This document shows positions 11,438-22,709 of a stretch of DNA of 64,000 nt, one piece after another (position 1 is the first letter of the stretch; each line of letters opens with the position of its first letter). A model generated the notes under the pieces. The model saw only the letters and a list, made by a program, of their open reading frames with translations. It did not search any database and was not told where the DNA came from. The translations under genes and the position numbers were made by a program. The DNA comes from Gymnothorax reevesii (taxonomy: Eukaryota > Chordata > Actinopteri > Anguilliformes > Muraenidae): NCBI GenBank assembly GCA_029721435.1, contig CM056586.1, positions 69,093,679-69,157,678 on the forward strand, read 5' to 3'.

Positions 11438-12294
11438 AACAAGAATGCATGACAAAACTGCGTCAGGCAGTGACAGAATTATGTCACCTGGTTGCAGATG
11501 ATGTAGACACTGCTGCCAGCTGTCCGTATGCCCTGCCTATTGCTGTTACGGTTACTGTGGCACTATTTTTCTATGCTAGTGGGTCATTCCAACACCCACT
11601 CAGCTCAATTGGAGGCATGAGCCAATCTGCCGTAAGCTGGGCTATAAATGCAGTCACTGCCAGCATAGTCTGACATGCCTGTACGCACATCACTGGCATC
11701 CCTGTGACACCCGAGAGACAACACATGGTAAAGCTGGAGTTTTTTTGGCAAGATATGGGTTCACTAGGGTTCTGGGTGCCGTCAATTGCAAACATATTCA
11801 GATTCGGGCTCATGTGAATTGTAAGGGAACCCATTCCATCAACGTCCAGGTGATTTGCGATGCATGGGGTTACATGTTGAATGTATACATAAATCATCCT
11901 GGAGGGAGCCACGACGCTTTTATAATGGAACAGGGATTTCTGCAGTCTTCCAGAGGGTGACCATGGCTATCCATTAAAGACGTGCTGCATGGTGCCATAC
12001 ATTACGCCAAAAAGTGTGTGTGCGTTCGCATTCAATAAAAAACACTCACGCGCATGGGTTGTCATTGAGCGAACATTTGGCGTGTTCAAAATGCGGTTCC
12101 GCTGCTTGGACAGGTCAGGTGCGGTCTTACAGTATGGTCCTCAGAAAGTAGCATCTTTCTTTGTTGCATATTGTGTGTTGCACAACATTGCCCTACGCCA
12201 TGGAATGATGCTGGAGTTTGAGGATAGATTATTACCGGACTATAGAAGGCGGCTGAAGCTGAAGTGCAGGTGCCGACTCCAGATGCTGATATAG
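11438..12294 (+). pseudogene. HARBI1-like (PIF/Harbinger) transposase pseudogene, main exon
   Basis: The segment from 11449 (MTKLRQAVTEL) carries the SFQ...GGMSQSAVS helix region. The next segment has VLGAVNCKHIQIRAH, HSINVQVICDAWG and NHPGGSHDA. The last has VIERTFGVFKMRFRCLDRSGAVLQY and VLHNIALR. These are, in order, the DDE-nuclease landmarks of HARBI1-like proteins. The frame is broken by a TGA at about 11671, a shift in the T-run near 11739, a TGA near 11958 and another shift before 11989. The first catalytic Asp (normally in a CIDGTH/AIDCTH-type motif) is Asn here (VNCKH). The protein cannot be an active transposase. Confidence 0.8.
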
Positions 12295-12617
12295 TACCAG
12301 CAGTAGCAGAGGCGATGAGGGTCCAGCTGGCAGCGGAGCTCTGACGCCGCTAGTCATGTCATCTGCAGCCTGCCTGGTAAGTAATTTCTGCAATGAGTAG
12401 GCTACTTATAATGTAATAATACATGTAATTCATATAGTGTTTTTATTAAATACTCAAAGTCGCTTTATAAAGAAAAAAATGTAAATGGTTGAAGTCAATG
12501 TAGGCATTTATTTGGCTGTGCGTATTTTTCTAAAATGGGATTTTGATCTTCCCCTGTCTGGATTTGACCTCAAGCACGAGGAATTAAACTTCATCTTCGA
12601 AGAAACGTGGCGACCTA

Positions 12618-12824
<207 letters not shown>

Positions 12825-12874
12825 CTAAATCCCCAAAAGAACGGGTTTAGGGACTCTGAAGTAAGACAGGGCCC

Positions 12875-15362
12875 CGTGTCTTCATTGAATGAAATGAAAC
12901 TTAATATCTAAAAAAAAAAACATTTCAACACAAATGACATTATTAATGGCATGAATTAGCCCAAACAAAGCAGAAACAAATGAAAACACTTTGGATCAAT
13001 TTGCAGTTTTTGGGCTGGGAGTGACTGGAGCTGACTATCTGAATGCTCAAAGCCTCCCCGGAAACGACTCACCTCAACTGTCTGCTCTTCATTGGCTGGA
13101 TGGGTTGACTAAATGGCTTTGATTGGCTGGGTGACCATTCAGTCTTATTTAACTTGACTTCCAGGTCGCAAATATCCATTCTGTCAACTGATCATTATTT
13201 TTGGTACTACTGTACTCTGGCTGTGGTAGTGCTCCTCATTTTTGCAGAATGGATGGGACGGCATGCTCTTATTCCCTGTGAAGGAGCCTCCTGGTGCTGG
13301 AACCTCAGGTTTTTAAACTGCATCCTTCATGCCATGAAAAAAGGGAGATGAATCTCTTACCCTGCAGCCCTGCAGGCCTGGACACGAGTTTCTCCCAAAC
13401 TGCCTTCACCGGTAGGGGTCGTTTAGACTCCCAGCACCAGGAGTCGTATTTCAGCTCCTCTGAAAGACCAGCTGGGGTACGAGTTTGTGGGCCCTGCTGG
13501 AACATACAGAGCCTGAACTGATTAGCCTCATTGTAATGCCACTTCTCTTTCAGGCCCTAGAGCTCTCTGGCCCTGGAGCGGAAACTTCTGGAATGCAGCA
13601 AGGTCTCTGTGCATGTCTGATGAGTGCATCACAGCAGCAGTTCACCTCAGTGCGATCTCACCCTCCTGAGCAGCCCCTGCCTCCGCTTCTCTCTAATGCA
13701 GCCAAGATGAACCACTTCATAATCTGCATAGTGCACAGGAAGCCAAGTGTGTCATCTGGGGCACGAACCACGAGCCTCATTCTCTGGAAATGATCCCTTC
13801 CCTGATGTAAACCCAGTGAGATGCGGCTCAAAGAACCATGAAATAATGTGAGGATTATAGTAATATGCTCAATTTGGGCCATAGTTACCTCTGTTTTCAC
13901 CCCTGTTTGGTTATTTGTTTGTTTGTTTGTCTGTTAACAGGGTAACTCAAAAAGTTATGAATTGTTTGGCACAAAATTTAGCAGGGGGATGGTAGGTGAT
14001 AGTCCAAGGAAGAGTTGTAATTCTGGAAGTGATCCGGAACATATTCTGTGACCAAAAGAACAGATATATGGCATGGTGCAGGTATGCGCTCAACTCAGTG
14101 GACTCTACTTCTGAATCTGTGACTAGGTTCAGCCCGGTGTGTCAGCCCGGAACTCCACTTAAGGCCAGATTTCCCCAAGTATTAAAAAATGAAGAGCTGG
14201 GAAATGCTTAATGTGCTCGTTCGCGTTTTCTTTACCATTTCTCTTAGCAGGAACACAAATACAGTGCTCATACAATAACAGCTGGATATAGTGGTTGTGG
14301 TTTCTATAAAAAGAAAGAATAAAAAATGCGAGTGATTAAATGTCGCCATATGCATTGATGAATTTCACTGACATGCTGTAGGCAGCTCAGAGGATAGACG
14401 ATCAGAGGTCACAAGTGACCATTCCCTCCCCTTTGACTCACGAACATAAGGTCTGGTGTCTGGTGTGGAATGTTGATGAGGTCACTGAGGTCTCACCCTA
14501 GACTTGATGGCACCAGCGCAGGAATGCGAATCACTTCAGAAGGATGCATGCTGTCCTTCAGGGGTCAGGAATATCCTCTACACACTTGACTGACAGTTGA
14601 AACATTATTGGCCAATCAGTTCGACAAGAGCCGCCAGGGATCCCACAATTCATTAACCTGGGCTGGAAGCGCCCACAAGAGGTTCCGTCGCGTCAGGACT
14701 GTTTTGATAATAAAAGGGTCAATAAACTGTACAGTTGTTGCTCTGATGGTCAAGGCGTTTGCCAGCACTTTAACAGATGCACGCAAAGATGACCTCTTTT
14801 GTTGCATTCCAACTCGCTCCTCTCTAGATCACGAAGTTTGCGTTGCCTGACCACGGTCTACAGAATTGAGCCATGTTTGTTGGTTCCCATCTTAACAACT
14901 GTTGTAGAAAAGAACTGTAAAGCACCTCTTTCCCTTGTGGTCTGGACCCAAGTGTGAGAGTCTGCGCACACAGGAAGTCCTGGTGTGGCCTTGTCTGGTA
15001 TGATAATATTAAATTCAGAGCCTGTTGGGTAACACTCTTCTGAAGTTTCCTGCAGGGATTCCAGTCAATGGCAACCCACTGAGAAAACAGCTGGATAAGT
15101 TTCCTTAAGGTTGCTGGCACCTGGAAGCTCCTAATTGTTTCGGTGTGATTCTGTTGCAATCCCAGTATGAAAGCCAGGAAAAGATGCGTCCAGGCCAGGT
15201 TCATATAAACACATTGCATCCTTGCAATCATCTGGAAAATCACGGAAAAAATGGTCACAAATAGATTTGTCCTTTTCCTGGAAAAAAAGAGTTAATTGTT
15301 CCTTTCCAAAAGTTATTTAGACATAGCTGATCAACCATAAACGCTGTGTTTGCACTGAACCA
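12875..15362. other. Intergenic sequence; one dispersed-repeat fragment and one unassigned minus-strand frame
   Basis: A TTTG-rich start near 13913 followed by GTAACTCAAAAAGTTATG opens a fragment (to about 14110) of a fish dispersed repeat also seen near 19394 and 54283. A minus-strand open frame at 14824-15241 is listed separately. The rest holds no feature that I can name. Confidence 0.45.
14824..15241 (-). other. Unassigned minus-strand open frame behind a good splice acceptor
   Basis: Reading left from a pyrimidine-rich acceptor (TGATTTTCCAG ending at 15242), about 138 codons stay open to a TAG near 14824. An internal Met begins MNLAWTHLFLAFILGLQQ, which looks like a secretory signal, followed by an N-glycosylation motif (NHT) and two cysteines around a helical-looking segment. 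I do not recognise a family, and no matching upstream exon was found. It may be a chance frame, a pseudogene exon or an unannotated small secreted protein. Confidence 0.2.
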
Positions 15363-15366
15363 GCAC

Positions 15367-15795
15367 TGAAAAAAATTTGAAGTGGTATTTACTCGGGAAA
15401 ACCGAGGAAAGTTTTTGCACTTAGAAATTTTAAATAAATTCTACAATCATCAAGTAAACTTTACTTGCGGATATAAGGTATATTTAACAACAAGACTTTT
15501 CACCCTAAGATTAAAATTTTGTTATCCCTTTGTTGATAAGAGGATTGGTGAAATTTTGTTCGGTATCTCAGCTTCAAACGTCCAAAAATACACCAATTAT
15601 CAATAAAATGCCTCCATACTGCTCGTCCGAAGTAATCCTAGTGTCCTTTAGCACACACATGCCAAGAAGCGTCCTTACCTTATATACGCAAGTAAAGTTT
15701 ACTCGATGATCGCCCTTATAGAATTTACTTACAATTTCTAAGTGCAAAAACTTTCCTAGGTTCTCCCAAGTAAATACGTCTCCAATTTTTTTTCA
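15367..15795. mobile_element. Foldback non-autonomous element with GCAC target duplication
   Basis: The left arm starts TGAAAAAAATTTGAAG and the right arm ends as its complement. Both arms share GTATTTACT, GGAAAGTTTTTGCAC and TTAGAAATT over roughly 65-130 bp with small indels. GCAC flanks both sides (15363-15366 and 15796-15799). The centre has no reading frame of note. The family is unknown. Confidence 0.75.
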
Positions 15796-16089
15796 GCACG
15801 GAAGTGGAAAAGCTTTGGCTTATGAAACCATGGTTATGGCTACGTTTCTCAACATAGAGGAGCATATTATTCACTGTGGAAGGAAAGGCTATTGCTTAAA
15901 TTGTATGAGGTGGATTTTAGAGTGGGGATGTTTGATTGGATATCAATTTTGCACTTACACCACAAACGGTCCAGCAATATACTAGGTTTCGGCCTGGTCT
16001 TGTTCTGTCCCAGTGTGAATCCATTTGTGACTGAGAGAGGCTGCAGTGTGTTGTTGTAGCGCCTGGAATACCAGGACACAGAAGAAGAG

Positions 16090-18060
16090 GCAGTGTGAGA
16101 ATGGGGTCAAAGGTGCATGGGGGTGGTTTGGCAACATTGGACTGTAAGTGGACAGGAGATGGCAGAGAGAAGTAATGGGTCTGGAGGTGAGTCAGGAGAG
16201 ATTGAAGCCTGTGGTAGGAGAGATGAATACTGAAGTACTGCAGAATTTAAAAAAAAAATGTTGTTTGTGCTGCAAAAGACAAATTTAATCACTGAAGAAA
16301 CTGACTGATCAAATTGTAGTGGTAGCAATGAAACCAAGTGAAAAAAGAAACCCGACTCAAGAAGGTGCGTTATTTTGTGAGTGGAGCCCAATTCAGCTTA
16401 TCAAATTAATGAACAAACTGGAAGGTAAAGATAAGAATTCTGTAAAGTGGAACATTGTTTTTTGTGTGTAGAAATAATATGCAACAAGGTGAGGTGATCA
16501 GGTTGAATAAAACTGAGGGTAAGAGAATGCATGGCACATTTATTGAGGACAGGAAGATTCTCCAAAGGGTAATTAGGGTGCTCACTACAGAGACAGTTGA
16601 TCAAATCGAGGTTGATGTATCTGGAACAGAGGTGTGTTATGGCCCCAATTTGTTATGACATTCAAGACAGCAAGGGATGACAGACGAAATTTTAAAACTG
16701 AAACAGATTTAATCAAACAAAGACCAACACTAACCTACAATTTATACTACTGACCAAGATTGATAATATACAAGAAAAAAAATATTTACAGTCCCTTGAG
16801 ATGGGGTCGCTTGGTGATGTTCCGGGTGAGGAAAATGCTCCAACACAGGCAAAAATCCACAAAAAGCCTCACAGGTCTTGAAAAGAGTGACAGGTCTGGT
16901 CAAATGTATCCTTCCCCTTGCAATTTCTCCTACTACTTCACTCTCTCAATTTTTCTCCTTATATACTCTTTTGCAGACCCCTCCCACCTTTTAGACTTTT
17001 CTTTTATTCTCTGGGACTTTCCCCTCTCAGACATGCCCAGGACATGCCCAAACCTAGCTCCAGACAGGGCTTAACAAAAAAAGAAGGTCAATACTGCCAT
17101 CTAGTGGCATTTATTCACATAACAGGTGAAACTCAGAAAAACAACAAGAGGCAGGGAGAGATACGACTGCCTAGTAGTAATGGTCTAGTTTGTTGAAGAA
17201 ATACTGCTGTATGAATTTTGTATATATAGGTCATGTGAGCAATGACATCAGACCTTATGTTCCCTCGCCATTGAGATTCTTCAAGTGCCTGAAGTATAGA
17301 CATGTAGCAGCTGTATGGAAAAGTAAACAACTGTGTGGAAGATATTCAGGTGAACATAAATATGAGAAGTGTGAAAGGGAAGTAAAAGTGCTGTAATCGC
17401 AGAGGAGAGCGTAGCTCTGCCCATGGTGGATACCAGGCCAGTAAAAGAGCCACAAAAGTGCAGAAATCAAAATCCCACAGGTAATCACATGCTGCAGCAG
17501 CAAGGAGAGTATTAGTGCAGTCAGAGAAGCCACAGCAGAGTATTATGGGAAAATCAAAAGAAAACTGTGCGAAGAGTGCTCTACTATGACGAAAGGTACA
17601 TTTATTGCTGGCAGAAATGATTTTGTGTTACTCATGGTGGATGTGTGAAGCTGCTCTGCTCAAACAAACAGGAAAACTGAGATGATGAAGGTAGTGGTGA
17701 AGACAGCAGAGAAATTTCTTGCAGGCGAAGGTATGTGATGGGAAATGCTGTGGGAGGGAACCTCTTGTTCACAATCATGGGCTGGTGGTTCATTATGGTT
17801 TTAATTATTTTGATTGAGATGCACTGAGAATCAATGCTTAACCACACATTAGAGAATCTCCTTGGAAACATTGTGAAGAATATTTGCCCAAGGAACGATA
17901 TACCTAAAATATACCAGGTTGATGGAGAGAATTAATTTCTTATTTCCTGCCAATCTGCTGTTCCACACTCCAGTCCAGTAGGTAGCGATATTGCACTTGA
18001 ATGTTGTTAAACTACCATTAAACCCAGAAGAAGAACAAGTCAGCTATCAAGAAGAAGAAG
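16090..18060 (+). pseudogene. LINE ORF1 relic, copy 1 (split by a solo LTR)
   Basis: Plus-strand reading shows decayed landmarks of the ORF1 protein of fish non-LTR retrotransposons. These are an N-terminal region to about 16630, then after the LTR a segment with DIRPYVPSPLRFFKC, KYRHVAAVW and CGRYSGEHKYEKC (a degraded CCHC zinc knuckle; the first Cys is Phe), and a C-terminal part with TFIAGRNDFV, KMMKVVV and AEKFLAGEG around 17595-17730. Multiple stops are present. A GTAGGTAGCGATATTGCA / AACCCAGAAGAAGAAC motif near 17975-18040, common beside such elements in fish, closes it. No reverse transcriptase follows. Confidence 0.65.
16635..17124 (-). mobile_element. Solo LTR (490 bp) with GGTG target duplication
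   Basis: The segment starts TGTTATG and ends CATAACA, a perfect short inverted pair of the TG...CA type. It is flanked by GGTG at 16631-16634 and 17125-17128. On the minus strand it contains a TATATAAGG box near 16955 and an ATTAAA near 16712, suggesting that orientation. No internal retroelement genes or second LTR are present. The host LINE ORF1 frame resumes directly after it. The superfamily (Gypsy, ERV or other) is not determined. Confidence 0.65.
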
Positions 18061-18239
18061 GGCGGAGGTAAAGGAGGAGGAGATTTCTGATTCAGGAGGA
18101 GGTTGGATGGTTCTGTGGTTGCAGATAGAGCCAGGAAAGGTGCAAAACCTGCATTTGGGTCGAATCGTCTGTTTTTGTAATTTTCTCTGGATTTTGGATT
18201 ATAACTTTTAGGTTACGGTTGAATAGCATTGTTATGTGG

Positions 18240-19210
18240 ATTATGATATGGTGAAGGGAGGGAATAATGAGAAAAAAGGAATAGAAAATGTGAAGGAAGA
18301 AAGTACTTATGCTAACGGAATGATGGTTGATGTATAAGGATATAATCTAACTGCTTATTTTCTGATGCAAATGGGGCAGAGAAATAGATGAAAAATGAGA
18401 GAGGGGAGGTGAGGCGAGTAAAGAGAACTGGGGCTGAGCTGTAACCGGGGAGTGATGCTCAAGACAGGTGGGACAAGGCATTAAAAATATGAATATATGA
18501 TGGGATAAAAGTTGATTGTTTTTTTTTTTAATGAGGGACAGAATTCTCGCAAAAGGGGTTATTGGTGAGGCTCCGTTAGATGTGAGTGCAGTAGAGTTTC
18601 TGGATTGTAAGGGCGTATGTGCGGCAAGGCTAAACAGCCATTGGAACAGGAAAGAACTAGAAGGCAATTTGCTGGTGCTAGAATTTGATGTGGAATTAGC
18701 ACAAAGGGTGTGTCCTATTATGTTTGCTATACGATGAAGGCATTAGAAGGGTCTAAAGCTGTTTTATTGGTGTCAAGAAGACGGGTATGTGGCAGCAGTT
18801 TGCAGGCAGAGGATTCACAAGAGTGGAAAAGATGGAAGTTGAATGTGAGCTATGCAACCAGCTGGCTATATGTTTTCAGTATGAGGACAATCATGAGGTG
18901 GGAGAAATTCAGGGCGAGGGAAGATGGGGAGATAGGAGGAATAAACATGAACAGGAGGGAAAATGTCTTGCTCAGGAGTGACAAAAAGGGTGAAGGCAGA
19001 AAATGAAAGTGTAAGGATGGAACTTAATAGAGCAGGAAGAGTAGGAGAGGAACGTGAGAGAGGCGAGAAGGAAATAATAAGTATGGATAGCAGAGGATTT
19101 TTATCATTCATTGGCATGGTGATATGCTGTAATAATGAAATTGAAACAAAATCGGTGAAGATTGGGATGGTGGTAGACGCAGCTTGGGAATTTGAAGGAA
19201 TTTCGGCTGT
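18240..19210 (+). pseudogene. LINE ORF1 relic, copy 2
   Basis: The plus strand shows KGVIGEAPLDVSAVE, CAARLNSHWNRKE and LLVLEFDVELAQRV (about 18550-18710). In shifted frames there follow CQEDGYVAAVCRQ (zinc knuckle, about 18773-18815) and ECELCN. The order matches copy 1 and fish LINE ORF1 proteins, but stops and shifts are frequent. It lies directly downstream of copy 1 in the same orientation. Confidence 0.6.
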
Positions 19211-20640
19211 GTAGGGAGATGAAGTTCAGAGTTTTCTGAAGAGAGGGTCTGGAGGGACTCAGATGCCAGGGAGGTCGAGACAGTTCATGTTGACATAGGA
19301 TAAAAACTGTGGGTTAGGGACTATTTCTTTGTTTTTTTAACCTCTGTTAGGTAGGTGATGTTTTACCTTTGGTTTGTTGGTAAGTTAGAATTTTTATTTG
19401 TTTGTTTGTTTGCAACATTACGGAAAGAATTATGGGCAGATTTTTATGAAATATGTCTTTACCCAACTTAGAAGTGATTTCATTTTGGGAATGATCTAGA
19501 TCGAATTCTGGATCCATGAACTTTTTATTTGCTGGTGAGGAATAACGCAACTCATTTGTGTCCCAAACATCTGGCGTAAAATGGAAAAAGCCAGTCAGTA
19601 ACATTTCTGACAAAAATGCTTTTGATGTTACTTTGGACTTACTGGCTTCTTCTGCATCATTTCACAATGGAACTGAAGAGAAATAATGCGCAGGTTTCCA
19701 AAAAAACACCAAACAAAGGAATGGCAAAAGTTAGTAAGTACATGAAACATTTTAGTAAGTGCACATACTAGTATTTGTCACAGCCAGCTTGAGAAACCAG
19801 AAGCTAGTAAGTACACTTACTAGCTTTTGTCTCCTCAGTGTCCTGTGTCATATAATAAGGGCTCTTACTGGCTTTTCCTATTGGCGATTTGCAACGATTA
19901 ACCACATGCTCATGCAGTTGCTATCATTTGTCAGACTTGTCACATGACACCAGAATGGCTGGTAAGAAAGATGCTATCATAAGGTTGGTAGACGCTGACA
20001 TGGAACCAGCAAAGAAGAAATTCTGGATGGAAATACCATGCAATGATAATGCACAGGATCTAATTAGTATCGTTAAGGGCATGCAGTATACCCAGAAACT
20101 AGACTTGGGCTTTGGAATCTTGTAGTGTGGTGAGGTGCCATACTTTACTGTTAACATTAGTTTCTAGTTGCAGCCAACCTACCCCTTCCAGGCCAACTAA
20201 TAGACATGACAAAAGTGCAGCATGTGTGCTGGCAACCGATAATTGCCTTTGACGCCTTGCAGGCTCGTATTGAAGCAAAGAAATAAGTTTCAAATGAAGA
20301 GAAAAAAGAATACACGTGTATTGCAGATGTTATTTTGCCAGTTCTCTGCTGTAAAAGGTGACTTTCCATCTCTTCCCATGGAAAGAGGAGAGGTGGAAAA
20401 AGGTGCAATGGAAAAAGAAGTATTAGGGAATGAGACAAAATCATTTTCTGGATTCCAGTGATAGAGGTTCAAAAGTATTGTATCGGGGGTGATTCTATCT
20501 TGCTATCTACCAGATTTATGTGGCATGGCCTTATTGAAGAGGTTGGATATGTTTAAAGTGTCTAAAATCTGACTTCCCACCATTTTTTTTCATTTAACGC
20601 CAGATGTGGGGGACTCTTGGGCCCTGGCGGCGGAACGCGC
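19211..20640. other. Intergenic sequence, no assigned gene
   Basis: A TTTG run at about 19396 starts a short fragment of the same dispersed repeat as at 13913 and 54283. The motif AGTAAGT plus ACTAGC/GCTAGT recurs between 19735 and 19840. A 56-codon plus-strand frame starting MAGKKDAIIRLVDAD near 19955 ends at 20125; I do not recognise it. Confidence 0.4.
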
Positions 20641-20699
20641 TGAGTTGGGTTTTTTTATTTTTTTTTTAAATAGGCTATGAAGTCAAATTGGTACATGAT

Positions 20700-20775
20700 T
20701 ATTAAATAATACGATCAGTAGGTGGCGGTAATATACAGAAATTTACAAAATCACAAGTAGTAGAAGAAGAAAAAC
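20700..20775. repeat. Short LINE-associated motif (GTAGGTGGCGGTAAT ... AGAAGAAGAA)
   Basis: The sequence CAGTAGGTGGCGGTAATATAC followed about 30 bp later by AGTAGAAGAAGAA is the same motif that closes LINE copy 1 near 17975. It is widespread beside fish LINE copies. Here it stands alone just before the GCTAAC-rich region. Confidence 0.5.
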
Positions 20776-20964
20776 TCCGCTCCCTGACTGCTAGCCGTTG
20801 TAGTTCATTGAAGGCAGGATAACTCGCGACACGTCTTAGGAAAAGAAAAAAAAATCCCAGGCGCACTCTGAGGTTGGTTAACTGAGATTTTATCTTGAAA
20901 TTAATATAACTTAATACCTCTCTTTTCCGAACTGCTATGAGCACAGAATTTTCTCATGTTTTCT

Positions 20965-21240
20965 TGAGCTTAGCGTAGCCTTATTAGCTATAGGATACGG
21001 CCAAGCGGTTTCCAACAATACTAGCTGGGTAGCTAACTTAGCTTAGCAGCTCCAGCTAACGCCTCGGTAGTGTAATTGTTAGCTGATGAAGTCGTGTTGT
21101 TGTATGGGAGAGTCTTGAATCGGTGGCTGACAAGTTATTTTACAGGCTCACATTGGTAAAGCGAGCTAACGTTAGCTGGCCGGGCAACGTAAAGTTAGCC
21201 TGAAGTTATCTTTCTGAAATGGTTTGCTAACGTTAGTGTC
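20965..21240. repeat. GCTAAC/GTTAGC-rich cluster upstream of the presumed DYNC1I2 promoter
   Basis: Repeated TTAGC, GCTAAC and GCTAACGTTAGC motifs, many of them palindromic, occur at irregular spacing over about 275 bp. They are not a simple tandem repeat. The cluster sits just upstream of a CpG-rich segment. Confidence 0.6.
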
Positions 21241-21284
21241 AAATACGGCACCTGGCCGCCGATTTTTAGTTAATTAGCTAAATG

Positions 21285-21426
21285 GTTCCCTCTCTCGCCC
21301 GCCGCGGAGTAACGTCAGCGTCTCCATCTCCAGCGCGGCGAGAGTCCGCTGCTGTCATTCCGGGTGGGGCCGCATCATGGCTTCCCGTTTGGATGCTAAT
21401 GTTAGGCAGGCAGTAGCTAGATGGCT
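21285..21426 (+). promoter_or_regulatory. CpG-rich segment, candidate DYNC1I2 promoter and 5' noncoding exon
   Basis: This is the most CpG-dense stretch between the two genes (CGCCCGCCGCGGAG, CCAGCGCGGCGAGAG). DYNC1I2's first coding exon begins with only 14 untranslated bases after an acceptor, so a noncoding first exon must lie upstream, and this is the best candidate. A GTGGGG possible donor follows at about 21363. The exact exon is inferred, not seen. Confidence 0.4.
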
Positions 21427-21587
21427 AAAGCTGCTTTCACACTGGACGCGAAACGAATTTTTCGCACGACAGACTAAGTTACATTCAAAGGCGAATGAAA
21501 AGACGCGAACGCGCGCGTTTGCATTGACTTTGAATGTAATCTGTCGTGCGAAAAAAATCGTTTCGCGTCCGGTGTGAAAGCCGCTTT
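21427..21587. mobile_element. Foldback (MITE-like) element
   Basis: The two arms are nearly perfect inverted copies over about 65 bp. The left arm reads GCTTTCACACTGGACGCGAA ... TTTTTCGCACGACAG ... ACATTCAAAG, and the right arm is its reverse complement. The loop is CG-rich (GCGAACGCGCGCG). The whole unit would form one long hairpin. It immediately follows the CpG-rich candidate promoter. Confidence 0.8.
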
Positions 21588-22701
21588 TGTCGTCAAAACG
21601 GAAGTCTGCAGCTTGTCATCAGTAGCTTAAATAAAGTTCCATTCATATTCTTGGGTGTTTTCAATGGTAGTAGATGTCACGTTTACTCTAATAAATTTTT
21701 ATTCGGAATTAAATAATTCGCTTTGATGACTCCTAACAAAAGGTTTACATGAATGTTTCAGAAAGTCATCAGCTTGATGCGCTCGCTCGCGTGACGCAAG
21801 CCTGCGGTCTGAACAGGTCCTCTGATGTGCGCATCCCACCCTTGTGAAGATGGATCGCCGCATATGATCGCCAGCCTTTGCGCATAACGTTTGGCTGTAG
21901 TTTTCTCTCAGGCAGTGGCATAGCGGGATCTGAAAATAGGGGGCACAGAAGATGGGTTTAAACAATTATTAGTCCTGACTTGTTCTCAGTCTTTTTTCCC
22001 CCTATTAGCTCACAACGCATTCACTTCGAAAACACTCCACTCTCCCTGGTGCGGTTTGTTCTTGTTAAGGAAAGACGATTATCATTCATTTGGGCGCGCA
22101 ATTAGGTGCTTTTCAATCAGTCTTATTCATATTTGTGTCGGGGTGTTTCAAATCTTTGTCTTCGATTGATTTGAAACCATTTAAACGATCTTGAAGCGGA
22201 GGTTAGATCGCCTAATGTGCCTAAAAGGCAGCGTGGAAGTTCCAGGGCAGCTTAACTTTTTATAGGATGGACTGATAAGTATATTATTTTTCTGAACTGA
22301 ATTTAGCCCATTATCTAGTCGCCCTTGGATTGAATGGATTATTCTTATAATGGGAAGACATGTTGATAAAAGAAACTGATTGAGCACAAGTCAATACTAA
22401 TAATTGTCGTTAATGGATGTTCTGTGACCACCCAATTTTCAGATCTGGCCTCACCTCTGGTTTCAAACTAAGATAATCCGAACACATCTTTGAAATGTTG
22501 ACGTCACTGATAACCGTACATACTAAGTGAGGGGGGGAAAAAAAACACCAAGTTTGTACCACAGTCCCCCATGAGTAGGGAAGCTTCAGATTAATCCAAA
22601 AACAGCATATTTCAGTTCTGAAACCATAGTGGAGCCTTGTGTAGCCCTGTATGTTGCTTGTAGACAAAAATGGCTTCTGGTCCTTGCAGTCCTCAGATGA
22701 A
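21588..22701. other. Intron or intergenic sequence upstream of DYNC1I2, no assigned feature
   Basis: Mixed-composition sequence, without recognisable exon, RNA gene or repeat family. If the CpG-rich segment is exon 1, this belongs to DYNC1I2 intron 1. Confidence 0.4.
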
Positions 22702-22709
22702 ACTGCAAC

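Noticed and set aside
19889..20125. Plus-strand frame containing MAGKKDAIIRLVDADMEPAK
   Set aside because: Short, without recognisable family or splice sites; left as unassigned sequence rather than called a gene.
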